DNA of 64,000 nt from Microbacterium sp. BK668 (GCF_004362195.1 NZ_SNWG01000003.1:50244-114243); one strand, 5' to 3'; counted from the stretch's first letter, positions 42,547 to 51,559 are shown. The notes: generated from the letters alone by a model not told the origin. Numbers and translations are program-made.

Positions 42547-44460
42547 ATGCAGTTCCACCACCACGGGTACGTTTCGGGCGAGCCGCGGATCCAGGACGCC
42601 GCGGGCACGGGCATCGACCGGCCCGCCGAGCTTCCCGACGAGATGGACGTGCTGATCGTCGGATCAGGTCCCGCCGGGATGCTCCTCGCGGCGCAGCTCT
42701 CGCAGTTCCCCGACGTCGTGACGCGGATCATCGAGCGGCGCGACGGGCGGCTCGTGCTCGGCCAGGCCGACGGGATCCAGCCGCGCAGCGTCGAGACCTT
42801 CCAGGCCTTCGGCTTCGCCGAGCGCATCGTCGCCGAGGCGTACAACATCGCCTGGATGAACTTCTGGGGCCCCGACCCCGAGAACCCGGGCGACATCATC
42901 CGGACGGCCCGCACCGAGGACTACGCATTCAAGATCAGCGAATTCCCGCACCTCATCGTCAATCAGGCGCGCGTGCTCGACTACTTCGCCGAAGCCGCCG
43001 AGCACGGGCCCGGCCGGATCGTCCCCGATTACGGCGTCGAGTTCGTCGGGCTGACGGTGCACGACGAAGGGGAGTACCCGGTCGAGGTGCGGGTGCGCCC
43101 CTCGGCGAGCTCAGCGGCCGCGGGCGAGCGCACGATCCGTGCGAAGTACGTCGTCGGATGCGACGGCGCGCGCAGCGGCGTGCGCGCGGCGATCGGCCGC
43201 AAGCACGTGGGCGGCTTCTCGGCTCACGCGTGGGGCGTCATGGACGTGCTCGTCAACACCGACTTCCCGGATTGGCGCGTCAAATGCGCGATCAACGCGA
43301 AGGCGGGCAACATCCTGCACATCCCCCGCGAGGGCGGCTACCTGTCGCGCATGTACATCGATCTCGGGGCGGTCGCCGACGACGACGACCACCGCGTGCG
43401 GCAGACCCCGATCGAAGAGATCATCCGTCGAGCGAACGAGATCCTGCACCCTTACACGCTCGACGTCAGGCAGGTCGCGTGGCACAGCGTCTACGAGGTC
43501 GGCCACCGCGTCACCGACAAGTTCGACGACGTCGACCCCGGGGAGGAACGCGCGCCGCGCGTCTTCCTGACCGGCGACGCGTGCCACACGCACAGCGCCA
43601 AGGCCGGCCAGGGCATGAACGTCTCGATGCAGGACGGCTTCAACCTCGGCTGGAAGCTCGGGCACGTGCTCAGCGGGCTCGCCCCGGCATCCCTTCTCGA
43701 GACCTATTCGGCCGAGCGCCAGCCCGTCGCCCAGCAGCTGATCGACTTCGACAAGCAGTGGTCGTCGCTCATGGCGCGCAAGCCGGAGGAGATCAGCGAC
43801 CCCCAGGAGCTCGCGACCTTCTACCTCGGCACGGCGGAGTTCCCGTCGGGCTTCATGACTCAGTACGGGCCGTCCGAGATCGTGACGGATGCCGCGCATC
43901 AGGCGCTCGCGGCCGGATTCCCGCTCGGCAAGCGCTTCAAGAGCGTCGAGGTGACCCGCGTGTGCGACGGCAACGTCATCCACCTCGGGCACCACGCGAA
44001 GGCCGACGGCCGCTGGCGCTTGTACGCGTTCGCCGATGCGCCGGCCGCGGGGGAGCCCTCGGCTCTGAGCGCATGGGCGGAGTGGATGGCCTCGCCGGCG
44101 TCGCCCGTCGCGCGTCACACGCCGGCCGGCGCCGACGTGGACGCCGTGTTCGACGTGAAGGCGATCTACCAGCAGAGCTTCCAGGACGTCGACATCTCGC
44201 GGGTGCCCCGCGTCTTCCTCCCCACCTCGGGCCCGCTCGGGCTGACCGACTGGGAGAAGGTGTACGCCGCGGGCCCCGACGCATGGCGGACCGTCGACAT
44301 CTTCGAGGAGCGGGAGCTGTCGCGCGACGGTGTCGTCGTCGTCGCGCGACCCGATCAGTACGTCGCGGCCGTCCTGCCCCTGACCGCCACGGACGAGCTG
44401 TCGGCGTTCTTCGCCGGCGCGCTCGTCGATCAGCGCGACCTGGCCTCCATCGGCTCATGA
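42547..44460 (+). CDS. FAD-dependent aromatic monooxygenase (phenol hydroxylase / 3-hydroxybenzoate 4-monooxygenase-like)
   Basis: 637 residues. Class A flavoprotein hydroxylase: the FAD site MDVLIVGSGPAGMLLAAQLSQ, the QPRSVETFQAFGFAERI segment, the DG motif VVGCDGARSGVRAAIG, and the second FAD motif VFLTGDACHTHSAKAGQGMNVSMQDGFNLGWKLGHVL. A C-terminal thioredoxin-like domain (~440-637; VPRVFLPTSGPLGLTDWEKVY, VVVARPDQYVAAVLP) is as in phenol hydroxylase and MobA. The length equals the 3-hydroxybenzoate 4-monooxygenase group. It would para-hydroxylate a phenol; the substrate is not certain. It sits behind IclR operators and is followed by an SSADH gene. Confidence 0.88.
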   Translation: MQFHHHGYVSGEPRIQDAAGTGIDRPAELPDEMDVLIVGSGPAGMLLAAQLSQFPDVVTRIIERRDGRLVLGQADGIQPRSVETFQAFGFAERIVAEAYNIAWMNFWGPDPENPGDIIRTARTEDYAFKISEFPHLIVNQARVLDYFAEAAEHGPGRIVPDYGVEFVGLTVHDEGEYPVEVRVRPSASSAAAGERTIRAKYVVGCDGARSGVRAAIGRKHVGGFSAHAWGVMDVLVNTDFPDWRVKCAINAKAGNILHIPREGGYLSRMYIDLGAVADDDDHRVRQTPIEEIIRRANEILHPYTLDVRQVAWHSVYEVGHRVTDKFDDVDPGEERAPRVFLTGDACHTHSAKAGQGMNVSMQDGFNLGWKLGHVLSGLAPASLLETYSAERQPVAQQLIDFDKQWSSLMARKPEEISDPQELATFYLGTAEFPSGFMTQYGPSEIVTDAAHQALAAGFPLGKRFKSVEVTRVCDGNVIHLGHHAKADGRWRLYAFADAPAAGEPSALSAWAEWMASPASPVARHTPAGADVDAVFDVKAIYQQSFQDVDISRVPRVFLPTSGPLGLTDWEKVYAAGPDAWRTVDIFEERELSRDGVVVVARPDQYVAAVLPLTATDELSAFFAGALVDQRDLASIGS

Positions 44461-44605
44461 CGGTATCCGTCACGGTGACGCCGGTGCAGCGGATGTACGC
44501 GGCGTCTATCGGATCCCGCGCGATCCGCGGGCAGAATGACCACGAACCACACTTGAGCAGCCAGGATGCCGCGGCCGCTGCATCCCGAACCTCCGAGGGA
44601 GTCCC

Positions 44606-46078
44606 ATGAGCCAGAACCGCGAGACCGAACTGCTGGCGAAGGTGCCGGACGGGCTCTTCATCGGTGGCGAGTGGCTGGCCGCCGACGGCGGCAAGACGCT
44701 GAAGGTCTACGACCCGGCGACGGGCGACGTCGTCAAGGAGATCGCGAACGCGTCTCCCGGCGACGGCATGGCGGCGCTCGACGCGGCGGTCGACGCGTTC
44801 CCCTCGTGGTCGCAGACGCCCGCGCGTGAGCGGGGCGAGCTGCTGCGCCGCGCGTTCGACCTCCTCCAGGAGCGCAAGGAGGAGTTCGCGCTCCTCATGA
44901 CGATCGAGATGGGCAAGCCGCTCGCCGAGGCGCGCGGGGAGGTCGCCTACGGAGGCGAGTTCCTGCGCTGGTTCAGCGAGGAGGCCGCGCGCATCCAGGG
45001 CCGCTACGGCGCGAACCCCGAGGGAACGGGCCGCATGATCGTGTCGCAGCACGCCGTCGGGCCGTGCTTCCTCATCACGCCGTGGAACTTCCCGCTCGCG
45101 ATGGCGACGCGCAAGATCGCGCCCGCGCTCGCCGCGGGATGCACGGTCGTCATCAAGCCGGCCGAGCTGACGCCTCTCACGACCCTCTACTTCGCGAAGC
45201 TCCTGGAAGACGCGGGGCTCCCCAAGGGCGTCGTCAACGTGTTCACGACCTCGACGTCGGGGGCGGTGTCGGAGCCGATCATCCGCGACCCGCGCCTGCG
45301 GAAGCTCTCGTTCACGGGGTCGACCCCCGTCGGCGTGCGGCTGCTCGAGCAGGCCGCGGGCGGCATCCTGCGCACGTCGATGGAGCTCGGCGGCAACGCG
45401 CCGTTCGTCGTCTTCGACGACGCCGACCTCGACAAGGCCGTGGATGGCGCGATGCTCGCGAAGTTCCGCAACATCGGCCAGGCGTGCACGGCCGCCAACC
45501 GCTTCATCGTGCACCGGTCGGTCGCCGACGAGTTCGCCCGGCGCGTGACCGAGAAGGTGAAGGGGTTCAAGATCGGCCGCGGCACGGAGGACGGTGTCGT
45601 GATCGGACCGCTCATCGACGACCGCGCGGTGGCCAAGGCCTCGTCGCTCGTCGAGGACGCCGTCTCGCGCGGCGCCGTCGTGACGACGGGTGGGGCCGCG
45701 GTCGACGGGCCCGGCACGTTCTACCAGCCCACCGTCGTGACCGACGTCCGCCCGGGCAGCGAGATCCTCCAGGAGGAGATCTTCGGCCCGGTGCTCGCGA
45801 TCATCCCCTTCGACACCGAGGACGACGCCGTCCGCATCGCCAACGACACCGAGTACGGCCTCGTGTCGTACGTCTTCACCGAGAGCCTCGCACGCGGGCA
45901 GCGGATGATCGAGCGGCTGGAGACGGGGATGATGGGGCTCAACGTCGGGGTCGTCTCCAACGCGGCCGCGCCGTTCGGTGGCTGGAAGTCGTCGGGCCTC
46001 GGCCGTGAGGGCGGCGCCGAGGGCATCCACGAGTACCTGCAGACGAAGTACACGCTGACGCCGAACCCGTTCGTCTGA
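44606..46078 (+). CDS. gabD: NAD(P)-dependent succinate-semialdehyde dehydrogenase
   Basis: 490 residues; GAGGGAG lies before the ATG. Aldehyde dehydrogenase superfamily with TPWNFPLAMATRKIAPALAAGCTVVIKPAE, catalytic Glu in TSMELGGNAPFVVFDDAD, catalytic Cys in IGQACTAANRFIVH, and GLVSYVFTESLARGQRMIERLETGMMGLNVG (the SSADH-like end). It oxidises succinic semialdehyde to succinate, which is one of the two end products of the hpa meta-pathway, so it would link that route to the TCA cycle. The plus-strand neighbour is the flavin monooxygenase, 145 nt upstream. Confidence 0.9.
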   Translation: MSQNRETELLAKVPDGLFIGGEWLAADGGKTLKVYDPATGDVVKEIANASPGDGMAALDAAVDAFPSWSQTPARERGELLRRAFDLLQERKEEFALLMTIEMGKPLAEARGEVAYGGEFLRWFSEEAARIQGRYGANPEGTGRMIVSQHAVGPCFLITPWNFPLAMATRKIAPALAAGCTVVIKPAELTPLTTLYFAKLLEDAGLPKGVVNVFTTSTSGAVSEPIIRDPRLRKLSFTGSTPVGVRLLEQAAGGILRTSMELGGNAPFVVFDDADLDKAVDGAMLAKFRNIGQACTAANRFIVHRSVADEFARRVTEKVKGFKIGRGTEDGVVIGPLIDDRAVAKASSLVEDAVSRGAVVTTGGAAVDGPGTFYQPTVVTDVRPGSEILQEEIFGPVLAIIPFDTEDDAVRIANDTEYGLVSYVFTESLARGQRMIERLETGMMGLNVGVVSNAAAPFGGWKSSGLGREGGAEGIHEYLQTKYTLTPNPFV

Positions 46079-46082
46079 CCCC

Positions 46083-46138
46083 GGCGCGCAGCGCCGGTCG
46101 TCGAGCGGAGGGGCGCAGCGCCGGTCGTCGAGCGGAGG
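46083..46138. repeat. Two short direct repeats (CGCCGGTCGTCGAGCGGAGG)
   Basis: Direct copies, ~27-29 bp each, at 46083-46111 and 46112-46138. They are the inverted relatives of the dispersed repeat family and lead straight into the tandem array. Confidence 0.75.
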
Positions 46139-46141
46139 CGC

Positions 46142-46378
46142 GCGTTTCGTCTCGCTTCGCTCGCTCAACGACCGGGGGTGAGGCTGTGCAGGGCCAGGGG
46201 GGCGTTTCGTCTCGCTTCGCTCGCTCAACGACCGGGACCGGGGTGAGGCCGTGCGGGGCCTGGGGGCGTTTCGTCTCGCTTCGCTCGCTCAGCGACCGGG
46301 GTGAGGGCGTGCAGGCGGGGGCGTTTCGTCTCTCTTCGCTCGCTCAACGACCGGGACCGGGGTGAGGATGAGGGCATG
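46142..46378. repeat. Tandem array of four ~60-bp repeats
   Basis: Four units (starting ~46142, 46202, 46266, 46321), each CGTTTCGTCTCGCTTCGC...CAACGACCGGG followed by a spacer containing GGTGAGG. The last unit carries the start codon region of the next gene. Same core as the copies at 31906-32050 and 33253-33336. Confidence 0.85.
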
Positions 46379-47455
46379 GATCCGGCATCCCTCCGCGCCG
46401 AGCGGCTCCGGTCGCACCGGCTCAGCGCTCCGGCGCCGACGGTGACGGCGGCCGCCGAGCACATGCTGGCGACGCAGGCGCAGGAGTTCTGGGGCGGCCG
46501 CTGGGCGCTCGCCGCGCGCTCGCGCGGCGCGCCGCGGCTCAGCGATGTCGACGCCGCCTTCGACCGCGGCGACATCGTGCGCTCGTGGACGATGCGGGGC
46601 ACGATCCACGCGATCCCGGCCCGGGACCTCGCGTGGGTGCTGTCGCTCACGGCGGAGCGGCAGGGCCGCGCCGCGGCCCAGGTGCGGCGCGTCGAGGCGA
46701 TCGACGAGGGGGTCCTGGCAGGCGTCGAGGCCGCGACGCGGGCCGCGCTCGCCGGCGGCAACCGGCTGACCCGCAAGGAGCTCGCCGAGGTCTGGGAGGG
46801 CGCCGGTCACTCGACCGCGAAGCAGCGCGGGTACCATCTGCTCGTCGCGATGTCGCTGCGCGGCGTCGTGTGCCAGGGTCCCGTCGTCCGCCGGGAGTCC
46901 GGGCCGTCGCGGGAGCAGCACATCGTGCTCGCCGAGGAGTGGATCGGCGACTCCGCGAGCCCGGCCGACCCCCTCGCGGAGTTCTTCGTCCGCTACATCG
47001 CCTCGCACGGGCCGGCGGGTCCTCGCGACTTCTCGTGGTGGTCGGGGCTGCCGCTGCGCGATGCGCGGTACGCGGCGGACGCGGCATCCGATCGCCTCAT
47101 CCGCATCGCCGACGCGCCGGAGCCGCTCTACGTGGCGTCCGGGCCGCGGCCACGGCGGAGCTCCTCCGCGCCCGACGTCGTCGCGCTGCCGCCCTTCGAG
47201 GAGTACTACCTCTCCTACGCCGACCGCACCGTGCCGTGCGCGGCGGAGTTCCTCGCGGCCATCGGCCCGAGCATGAATGGGATCGTGCGGCCGATCCTCG
47301 TCGCGCGGGGCGAGGTCGTCGGGGTGTGGACGCACTCCGTCGCCGTCGGCCGGCACGCCGACGACCCCGTGCCGGAGCTCTTCACCCCGGGCGCGGCGAC
47401 GGATGACGAGGTCGCGGCCGCGCTCGACCGCTACAAGCGCTTCATCACGGGCTGA
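46376..47455 (+). CDS. Winged-helix DNA-binding domain protein (HTH_42 / AlkZ-like)
   Basis: 359 residues from the ATG at 46376. HTH_42 family (PF06224): LRSHRLSAPAPTVTAAAEHMLATQAQEFWGGRWALAARS, IVRSWTMRGTIHAIPARDLAWVLSLTAERQ, RLTRKELAEVWEGAGHSTAKQRGYHLL, then FFVRYIASHGPAGPRDFSWWSGLPL and a C-terminal LPPFEEYYLSYADR. Relatives include AlkZ, a DNA glycosylase that unhooks interstrand crosslinks; the QxQ motif of AlkZ is only partly matched (LATQAQE), so a crosslink-repair role is possible but not shown. The start overlaps the tandem repeat array. Confidence 0.88.
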   Translation: MDPASLRAERLRSHRLSAPAPTVTAAAEHMLATQAQEFWGGRWALAARSRGAPRLSDVDAAFDRGDIVRSWTMRGTIHAIPARDLAWVLSLTAERQGRAAAQVRRVEAIDEGVLAGVEAATRAALAGGNRLTRKELAEVWEGAGHSTAKQRGYHLLVAMSLRGVVCQGPVVRRESGPSREQHIVLAEEWIGDSASPADPLAEFFVRYIASHGPAGPRDFSWWSGLPLRDARYAADAASDRLIRIADAPEPLYVASGPRPRRSSSAPDVVALPPFEEYYLSYADRTVPCAAEFLAAIGPSMNGIVRPILVARGEVVGVWTHSVAVGRHADDPVPELFTPGAATDDEVAAALDRYKRFITG

Positions 47456-47495
47456 GCCGCGGCATCCGTCCCCCGGAGTCGCCCGTCCGGCAGTC

Positions 47496-47572
47496 GAGCA
47501 CGCACATCCGCGCGCGAGACCCCACACTCAAGGTGCGCGGGAGTGGAGTCTCGGCCGGGGATGTGCGTGCTC
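47496..47572. terminator. 77-bp imperfect palindrome, bidirectional terminator
   Basis: Perfect 14-bp outer arms GAGCACGCACATCC (47496-47509) and GGATGTGCGTGCTC (47559-47572), inner arms partly complementary. It lies between the convergent winged-helix gene (ends 47455) and the RamB-like gene (ends 47639). Confidence 0.65.
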
Positions 47573-47638
47573 GCCGCGGAGCCGGGCCGCGGAGCGGGGC
47601 CGCGGAGCGGGGCCGTGGAGTACGCGCGCCCGGTCGGC

Positions 47639-49081
47639 TCAGCCGGCGGCGTGCCGCTCGAGGAAGGCGTACACCTCGTTGTCGTCGACGCCGGGGAACG
47701 CGCCACGGGGGAGCGGCGAGAACATCTGCATGTGCACGCGGGCGCTCGGCCAGGCCTTGCCGCCCCACCGCTCGGCGACATCCCCCGGGGGGCGCCGACA
47801 GCACGACTCGTCGGGGCAGCGCGAGACGTCGCGCTTCTGCGTCTCGCGCCCACGGAACCACTTCGCGTCGTCGAAAGGCACGCCGACGGTGATCGAGAAC
47901 TCCCCGGCCGACGTCGTGCCCGTCTGCGTCGAGCACCAGAAGGTGCCCGCCGGGGTGTCGGTGTACTGGTAGTGCTCGGTCGTTCGGTTCTGCTCCTCGA
48001 AGGCCGAGCGCGCGAGGAACCGGCGGCACACGATCTGCCCTTCGACGGATCCCGTGACGTCCATCGGCACGGGGAGGTCGTCGTTCTCGTAGACGCGCGA
48101 GATCGCCCCCGATCCGTCGACGCGGAGGAAGTGCAGGGCGATGCCCAGGTGCTTCGTCAGCAGGTTGGTCATGCGCATGCCGGCGGCTTCGTGCGTCACG
48201 CCGAAGGCGTCGCGGAAATCCTCGACCGCGAGATTGCGATCCTTCTTCGCCTGCTGGAGGAAGGCGACGGAGTTGGTCTCGGGCATGAGGCAGCACGCCG
48301 CGTAGTAGTTGATCTCGAGACGCTGCTGCAGGAAGTCCGCGTAGTCGGTGGGCGGCTTGTGGCCGAGCAGGCGGTGCGCCATCGCCTGCAGCGCCATCGA
48401 GCGCAGGCCGTGCCCGCCCGGAATCGATGCCGGCGGCAGGTAGATCCGGCCGTGCTCGAGGTCGGTCACCGACCGCGCCGAGTGCGGCAGGTCATTGACG
48501 TAGATCAGCTCGAACCCGAGCTGCTCGGCCATGATGCTCACCGTGCGGTGGGTGAGGGCGCCGGAGACGTGGCCGGCCGACTTCAGCTGCTTCTCGGCGA
48601 GCTTCTCGATGTCGGGCAGGTAGTTGTCGTGCGCGCGCATGCGCAGCCGCAGGTCGGTGTTGGCGCGCCGGGCCTCCTCGGGGGTCGCGATCGCCTCGCG
48701 CTCCCGCCGCTGCAGTTCGCGATGCAGCCCGAGGATCGCCTCGAGCGTGTCGTCGCTCATGCCCTTCGTCACCTTCACGGGCGGGATCCCGAGCTGCCGG
48801 AACACCGGGCTCGACTGGGCGTGGTCGAGCTCGATCTCCAAGGCGGCCCGGCGGTTGGGCGGCTCACTGGAAAGCAGGTCGCCCACCTCGACGCCGGTCA
48901 CCTGCGCGATCGCCTGCAGGAGGGAGAGCTTGGGCTCGCGCTTGCCGTTCTCGATGAGGCTCAGCTGACTGCCGGCCACGCCCACCCGCTCACCGAGCTC
49001 GTCCAGGGTGAAGCCGTGCGACACGCGCTGGTGACGGATGCGGTGGCCCAGAGTCGTGAGCTGGAGCGAGGTGGGGGGCAT
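47639..49081 (-). CDS. ramB: RamB-type regulator of acetate/short-chain acyl metabolism
   Basis: 480 residues. N-terminal XRE HTH: IRHQRVSHGFTLDELGERVGVAGSQLSLIENGKREPKLSLLQAI. An IrrE/ImmA-like middle follows (GHGLRSMALQAMAHRLLGHKP, EINYYAACCLMPETNSVAFLQQA), then the C-terminal short-chain fatty-acyl regulator domain with Cys-rich segments (GQIVCRRFLARSAF, CPDESCCRRP). Order and length match RamB of corynebacteria, which controls acetate and glyoxylate-cycle genes. It is divergent from PEP carboxykinase, the first expected target. TATTCT ends 6 nt before the ATG, so the message is probably leaderless. Confidence 0.9.
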   Translation of the reverse strand: MPPTSLQLTTLGHRIRHQRVSHGFTLDELGERVGVAGSQLSLIENGKREPKLSLLQAIAQVTGVEVGDLLSSEPPNRRAALEIELDHAQSSPVFRQLGIPPVKVTKGMSDDTLEAILGLHRELQRREREAIATPEEARRANTDLRLRMRAHDNYLPDIEKLAEKQLKSAGHVSGALTHRTVSIMAEQLGFELIYVNDLPHSARSVTDLEHGRIYLPPASIPGGHGLRSMALQAMAHRLLGHKPPTDYADFLQQRLEINYYAACCLMPETNSVAFLQQAKKDRNLAVEDFRDAFGVTHEAAGMRMTNLLTKHLGIALHFLRVDGSGAISRVYENDDLPVPMDVTGSVEGQIVCRRFLARSAFEEQNRTTEHYQYTDTPAGTFWCSTQTGTTSAGEFSITVGVPFDDAKWFRGRETQKRDVSRCPDESCCRRPPGDVAERWGGKAWPSARVHMQMFSPLPRGAFPGVDDNEVYAFLERHAAG

Positions 49082-49087
49082 TCCTTG

Positions 49088-49093
49088 AGAATA
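49088..49093 (-). promoter_or_regulatory. -10 element (TATTCT), leaderless start of ramB
   Basis: TATTCT (TAnnnT) ends exactly 6 nt before the ATG at 49081. The AAGGA that touches the ATG is too close to serve as a ribosome site. Confidence 0.55.
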
Positions 49094-49202
49094 GCGAAAG
49101 AATCCGAGTTCTTGAGCACTGAGAGCCTCGAAACCTCGCGCGGATGGTCGCAAAGTGGAAGAGAGCACAGCAGCGCACCAGACGTCCAGGAGGAACCCCG
49201 AC

Positions 49203-51098
49203 ATGGCTCTCGCCGACATCTTCACCCGCCCCGCGACTCACGCCTCCGCCGCACAGCCGGCCTCCACCCCGCGGACCTTCGGCGCTCGCCCGCAGATGGC
49301 GGGCGAGGGGATGCAGGCGCTGATCGAGTGGGTCGACGAGATCGCCGCCCTCACGCAGCCGGACGCCGTCCACTGGGTCGACGGCTCGCGCGCCGAGAAC
49401 GAGGCGCTGCTGCGCGAGCAGGTCGACGAGGGCAAGCTCATCAAGCTCAACCCCGAGTGGCGGCCCGGCTCCTACCTCGCCCGCTCGCACCCGAGCGACG
49501 TCGCGCGCACCGAGGGCCGCACCTTCATCGCGTCCGAGAACGAAGAGGACGCGGGTCCCACCAACAACTGGATCGCGCCGAGCGAGATCCGCGGCATCCT
49601 CACCCCCCTCTTCCGCGGCAGCATGCGCGGACGCACGATGTACGTCGTGCCGTTCTCGATGGGTCCGGTCGGCGGCCCTCTCTCGCACATCGGCGTCCAG
49701 GTCACCGACAGCGCCTACGCCGTCACCTCCATCGGGATCATGACGCGAGTGGGGGCATCGGTGCTGCGCGAGATCGCCGCCGGAGCGCACTGGGTCAAGA
49801 CGGTGCACTCGGTCGGCGCGCCGCTCGCGCCGGGCGAGCAGGATGTCGCGTGGCCGTGCAACGACGAGAAGTACATCGTCCACTTCCCCGACACGCTCGA
49901 GGTCTGGTCGTTCGGCTCCGGGTACGGCGGGAACGCCATCCTCGCGAAGAAGTGCTTCGCGCTGCGCATCGCCTCCGTCCTCGGCCGCGAGGAGGGCTGG
50001 CTCGCCGAGCACATGCTCCTCATCCGCGTCATCGACCCGCAGGGCAAGGCGTACCACATCGCGGCCGCCTTCCCGTCGGCGTGCGGCAAGACGAACCTCG
50101 CCATGCTGCGGCCGACGATTCCGGGATGGCGCGTCGAGACGCTCGGCGACGACATCGCGTGGCTCCGTCCCGGCGACGACGGGCGCCTGTGGGCGATCAA
50201 CCCCGAGGCCGGATTCTTCGGCGTCGCTCCGGGCACGGGCGAGTCGACCAACGTCACGGCGGTCGAGACGCTGTGGGGCAACACCATCTTCACGAACGTC
50301 GCCCTCCGTCCCGACGGTGATGTGTGGTGGGAGGGGCTCACCGACGAGCCGCCAGCTCAGCTCACCGACTGGGAGGGCAACCCCTGGACGCCCGCCTCGG
50401 GGCGGCCGGCCGCGCACCCGAACTCGCGCTTCACGGTGAGTGCGGCGCAGTGCCCGCAGATCGCGGACGACTGGGACGCGCCGCAGGGCGTGCCGCTCGA
50501 CGCCATCCTCTTCGGCGGCCGCCGCGCGACGAACGTGCCGCTCGTGGTCGAGGCGACGGACTGGACGCACGGCGTCTTCCTCGGCTCGAACATCTCGTCG
50601 GAGCGGACGGCGGCGGCCGAAGGCACGGTGGGCGAACTGCGCCGCGATCCTTTCGCGATGCTCCCGTTCTGCGGCTACAACATGGCCGACTACTTCGGCC
50701 ACTGGCTTCAGGTGGGACAGAAGCTCCGCTTCGACCGGGCGCCGCGCATCTTCCAGGTCAACTGGTTCCGCAAGGGCTCCGACGGCCGCTTCCTGTGGCC
50801 GGGCTTCGGCGACAACTCGCGCGTCATCGACTGGATCATCCGCCGTATCGAGGGCGAGGTCCCGGCCGTCGACAGCCCGGTCGGGCGCCTTCCCCGTCCG
50901 GAGGACCTCAACCTCGAGGGCACCGAGGTCACGTCCGACGACCTGTCCGAGCTCTTCGCGATCGACCCCGTCTCGTGGGGCCGCGAGGCGGACCTGACGG
51001 AGGAGTTCTACGCGGAGTTCGGCGGCCGCGTGCCGGCCGCGCTGCAGGCGGAGCTCGCGGCGCTGCGCTACCGCCTCAAGGTCGCGCAGGGCTCCTGA
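49203..51098 (+). CDS. pckG: Phosphoenolpyruvate carboxykinase (GTP)
   Basis: 631 residues; AGGAGG lies ~10 nt before the ATG at 49203. GTP-type [26 protein letters not shown], the P-loop [15 protein letters not shown] with its catalytic Cys, the kinase-2 motif [11 protein letters not shown], and [43 protein letters not shown]. It converts oxaloacetate to PEP, the first step of gluconeogenesis from TCA intermediates and so from succinate and acetate. Divergent from ramB. A perfect terminator follows the stop. Confidence 0.96.
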   Translation: MALADIFTRPATHASAAQPASTPRTFGARPQMAGEGMQALIEWVDEIAALTQPDAVHWVDGSRAENEALLREQVDEGKLIKLNPEWRPGSYLARSHPSDVARTEGRTFIASENEEDAGPTNNWIAPSEIRGILTPLFRGSMRGRTMYVVPFSMGPVGGPLSHIGVQVTDSAYAVTSIGIMTRVGASVLREIAAGAHWVKTVHSVGAPLAPGEQDVAWPCNDEKYIVHFPDTLEVWSFGSGYGGNAILAKKCFALRIASVLGREEGWLAEHMLLIRVIDPQGKAYHIAAAFPSACGKTNLAMLRPTIPGWRVETLGDDIAWLRPGDDGRLWAINPEAGFFGVAPGTGESTNVTAVETLWGNTIFTNVALRPDGDVWWEGLTDEPPAQLTDWEGNPWTPASGRPAAHPNSRFTVSAAQCPQIADDWDAPQGVPLDAILFGGRRATNVPLVVEATDWTHGVFLGSNISSERTAAAEGTVGELRRDPFAMLPFCGYNMADYFGHWLQVGQKLRFDRAPRIFQVNWFRKGSDGRFLWPGFGDNSRVIDWIIRRIEGEVPAVDSPVGRLPRPEDLNLEGTEVTSDDLSELFAIDPVSWGREADLTEEFYAEFGGRVPAALQAELAALRYRLKVAQGS

Positions 51099-51106
51099 CC
51101 TGATTC

Positions 51107-51150
51107 ACGGATGCCTCGGCCCGGCCTGTGCAGCGGGCCGAGGCATCCGT
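51107..51150. terminator. Perfect 17-bp stem terminator after pckG
   Basis: Arms 51107-51123 and 51134-51150 are exact complements (ACGGATGCCTCGG...CCGAGGCATCCGT) with a 10-nt loop. Serves convergent pckG and the DUF3072 gene. Confidence 0.8.
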
Positions 51151-51160
51151 CGTCCGGTCG

Positions 51161-51454
51161 TCAGGAGGACGGCCCGCGGCCGGTCTTCTGCTGCAGGCGC
51201 TCGACGTGCTCGGAGGCCTCGGCCTTCGTGATGTCGGCGGGGATGGTCTCGCCCGCTTCGCGCGCGAGGGTGTCGAGGTAGCTGCGCTGAGGTGCCGTGA
51301 TGGGCTCGTCGCCGGTGACCCACTCCGATGGGTCCTTGACCGCCGGATCGTCGGCCGGCGCGGTCGCGCCGAGCACCTCGTCCGATGCCTCGGGCGCCGC
51401 GCCGCTTCCTGCGTCCTGGTCGGGAACGCCCTGCTTGTTCTGCTGATCGCTCAT
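51161..51454 (-). CDS. DUF3072 family protein
   Basis: 97 residues. An acidic, probably disordered first half (MSDQQNKQGVPDQDAGSGAA...) precedes the DUF3072 core: ITAPQRSYLDTLAREAGETIPADITKAEASEHVERLQQKTGRG. Found in actinobacteria and proteobacteria, function unknown; SAP/HeH-like helix pairs are suggested by the core. Convergent with pckG. Confidence 0.82.
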   Translation of the reverse strand: MSDQQNKQGVPDQDAGSGAAPEASDEVLGATAPADDPAVKDPSEWVTGDEPITAPQRSYLDTLAREAGETIPADITKAEASEHVERLQQKTGRGPSS

Positions 51455-51553
51455 GCCGTCGACGCTAGGTGGAGGGTCGGACAGAAGGCGCGGGGTTGAC
51501 AGGCCGCGGCATCCGTCGCCCGCCGGTCATCGCGCGAAGCCGGCCGCCGCTGC

Positions 51554-51559
51554 TAGCTT
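51554..51559 (+). promoter_or_regulatory. -10 element (TAGCTT), leaderless start of the unknown/DyP operon
   Basis: TAGCTT fits TAnnnT and ends exactly 6 nt before the ATG at 51566; no Shine-Dalgarno is visible. It would drive the coupled pair 51566-54240. Confidence 0.5.

Noticed and set aside
43976..46228. A 750-codon minus-strand frame through gabD and the flavin monooxygenase 3' end
   Set aside because: Shadow frame opposite two clear enzymes.
46142..46378. Tandem repeats considered as a CRISPR array
   Set aside because: Spacers are not unique, unit length is ~60 bp, repeats are not palindromic like CRISPR repeats, and no cas gene is near.
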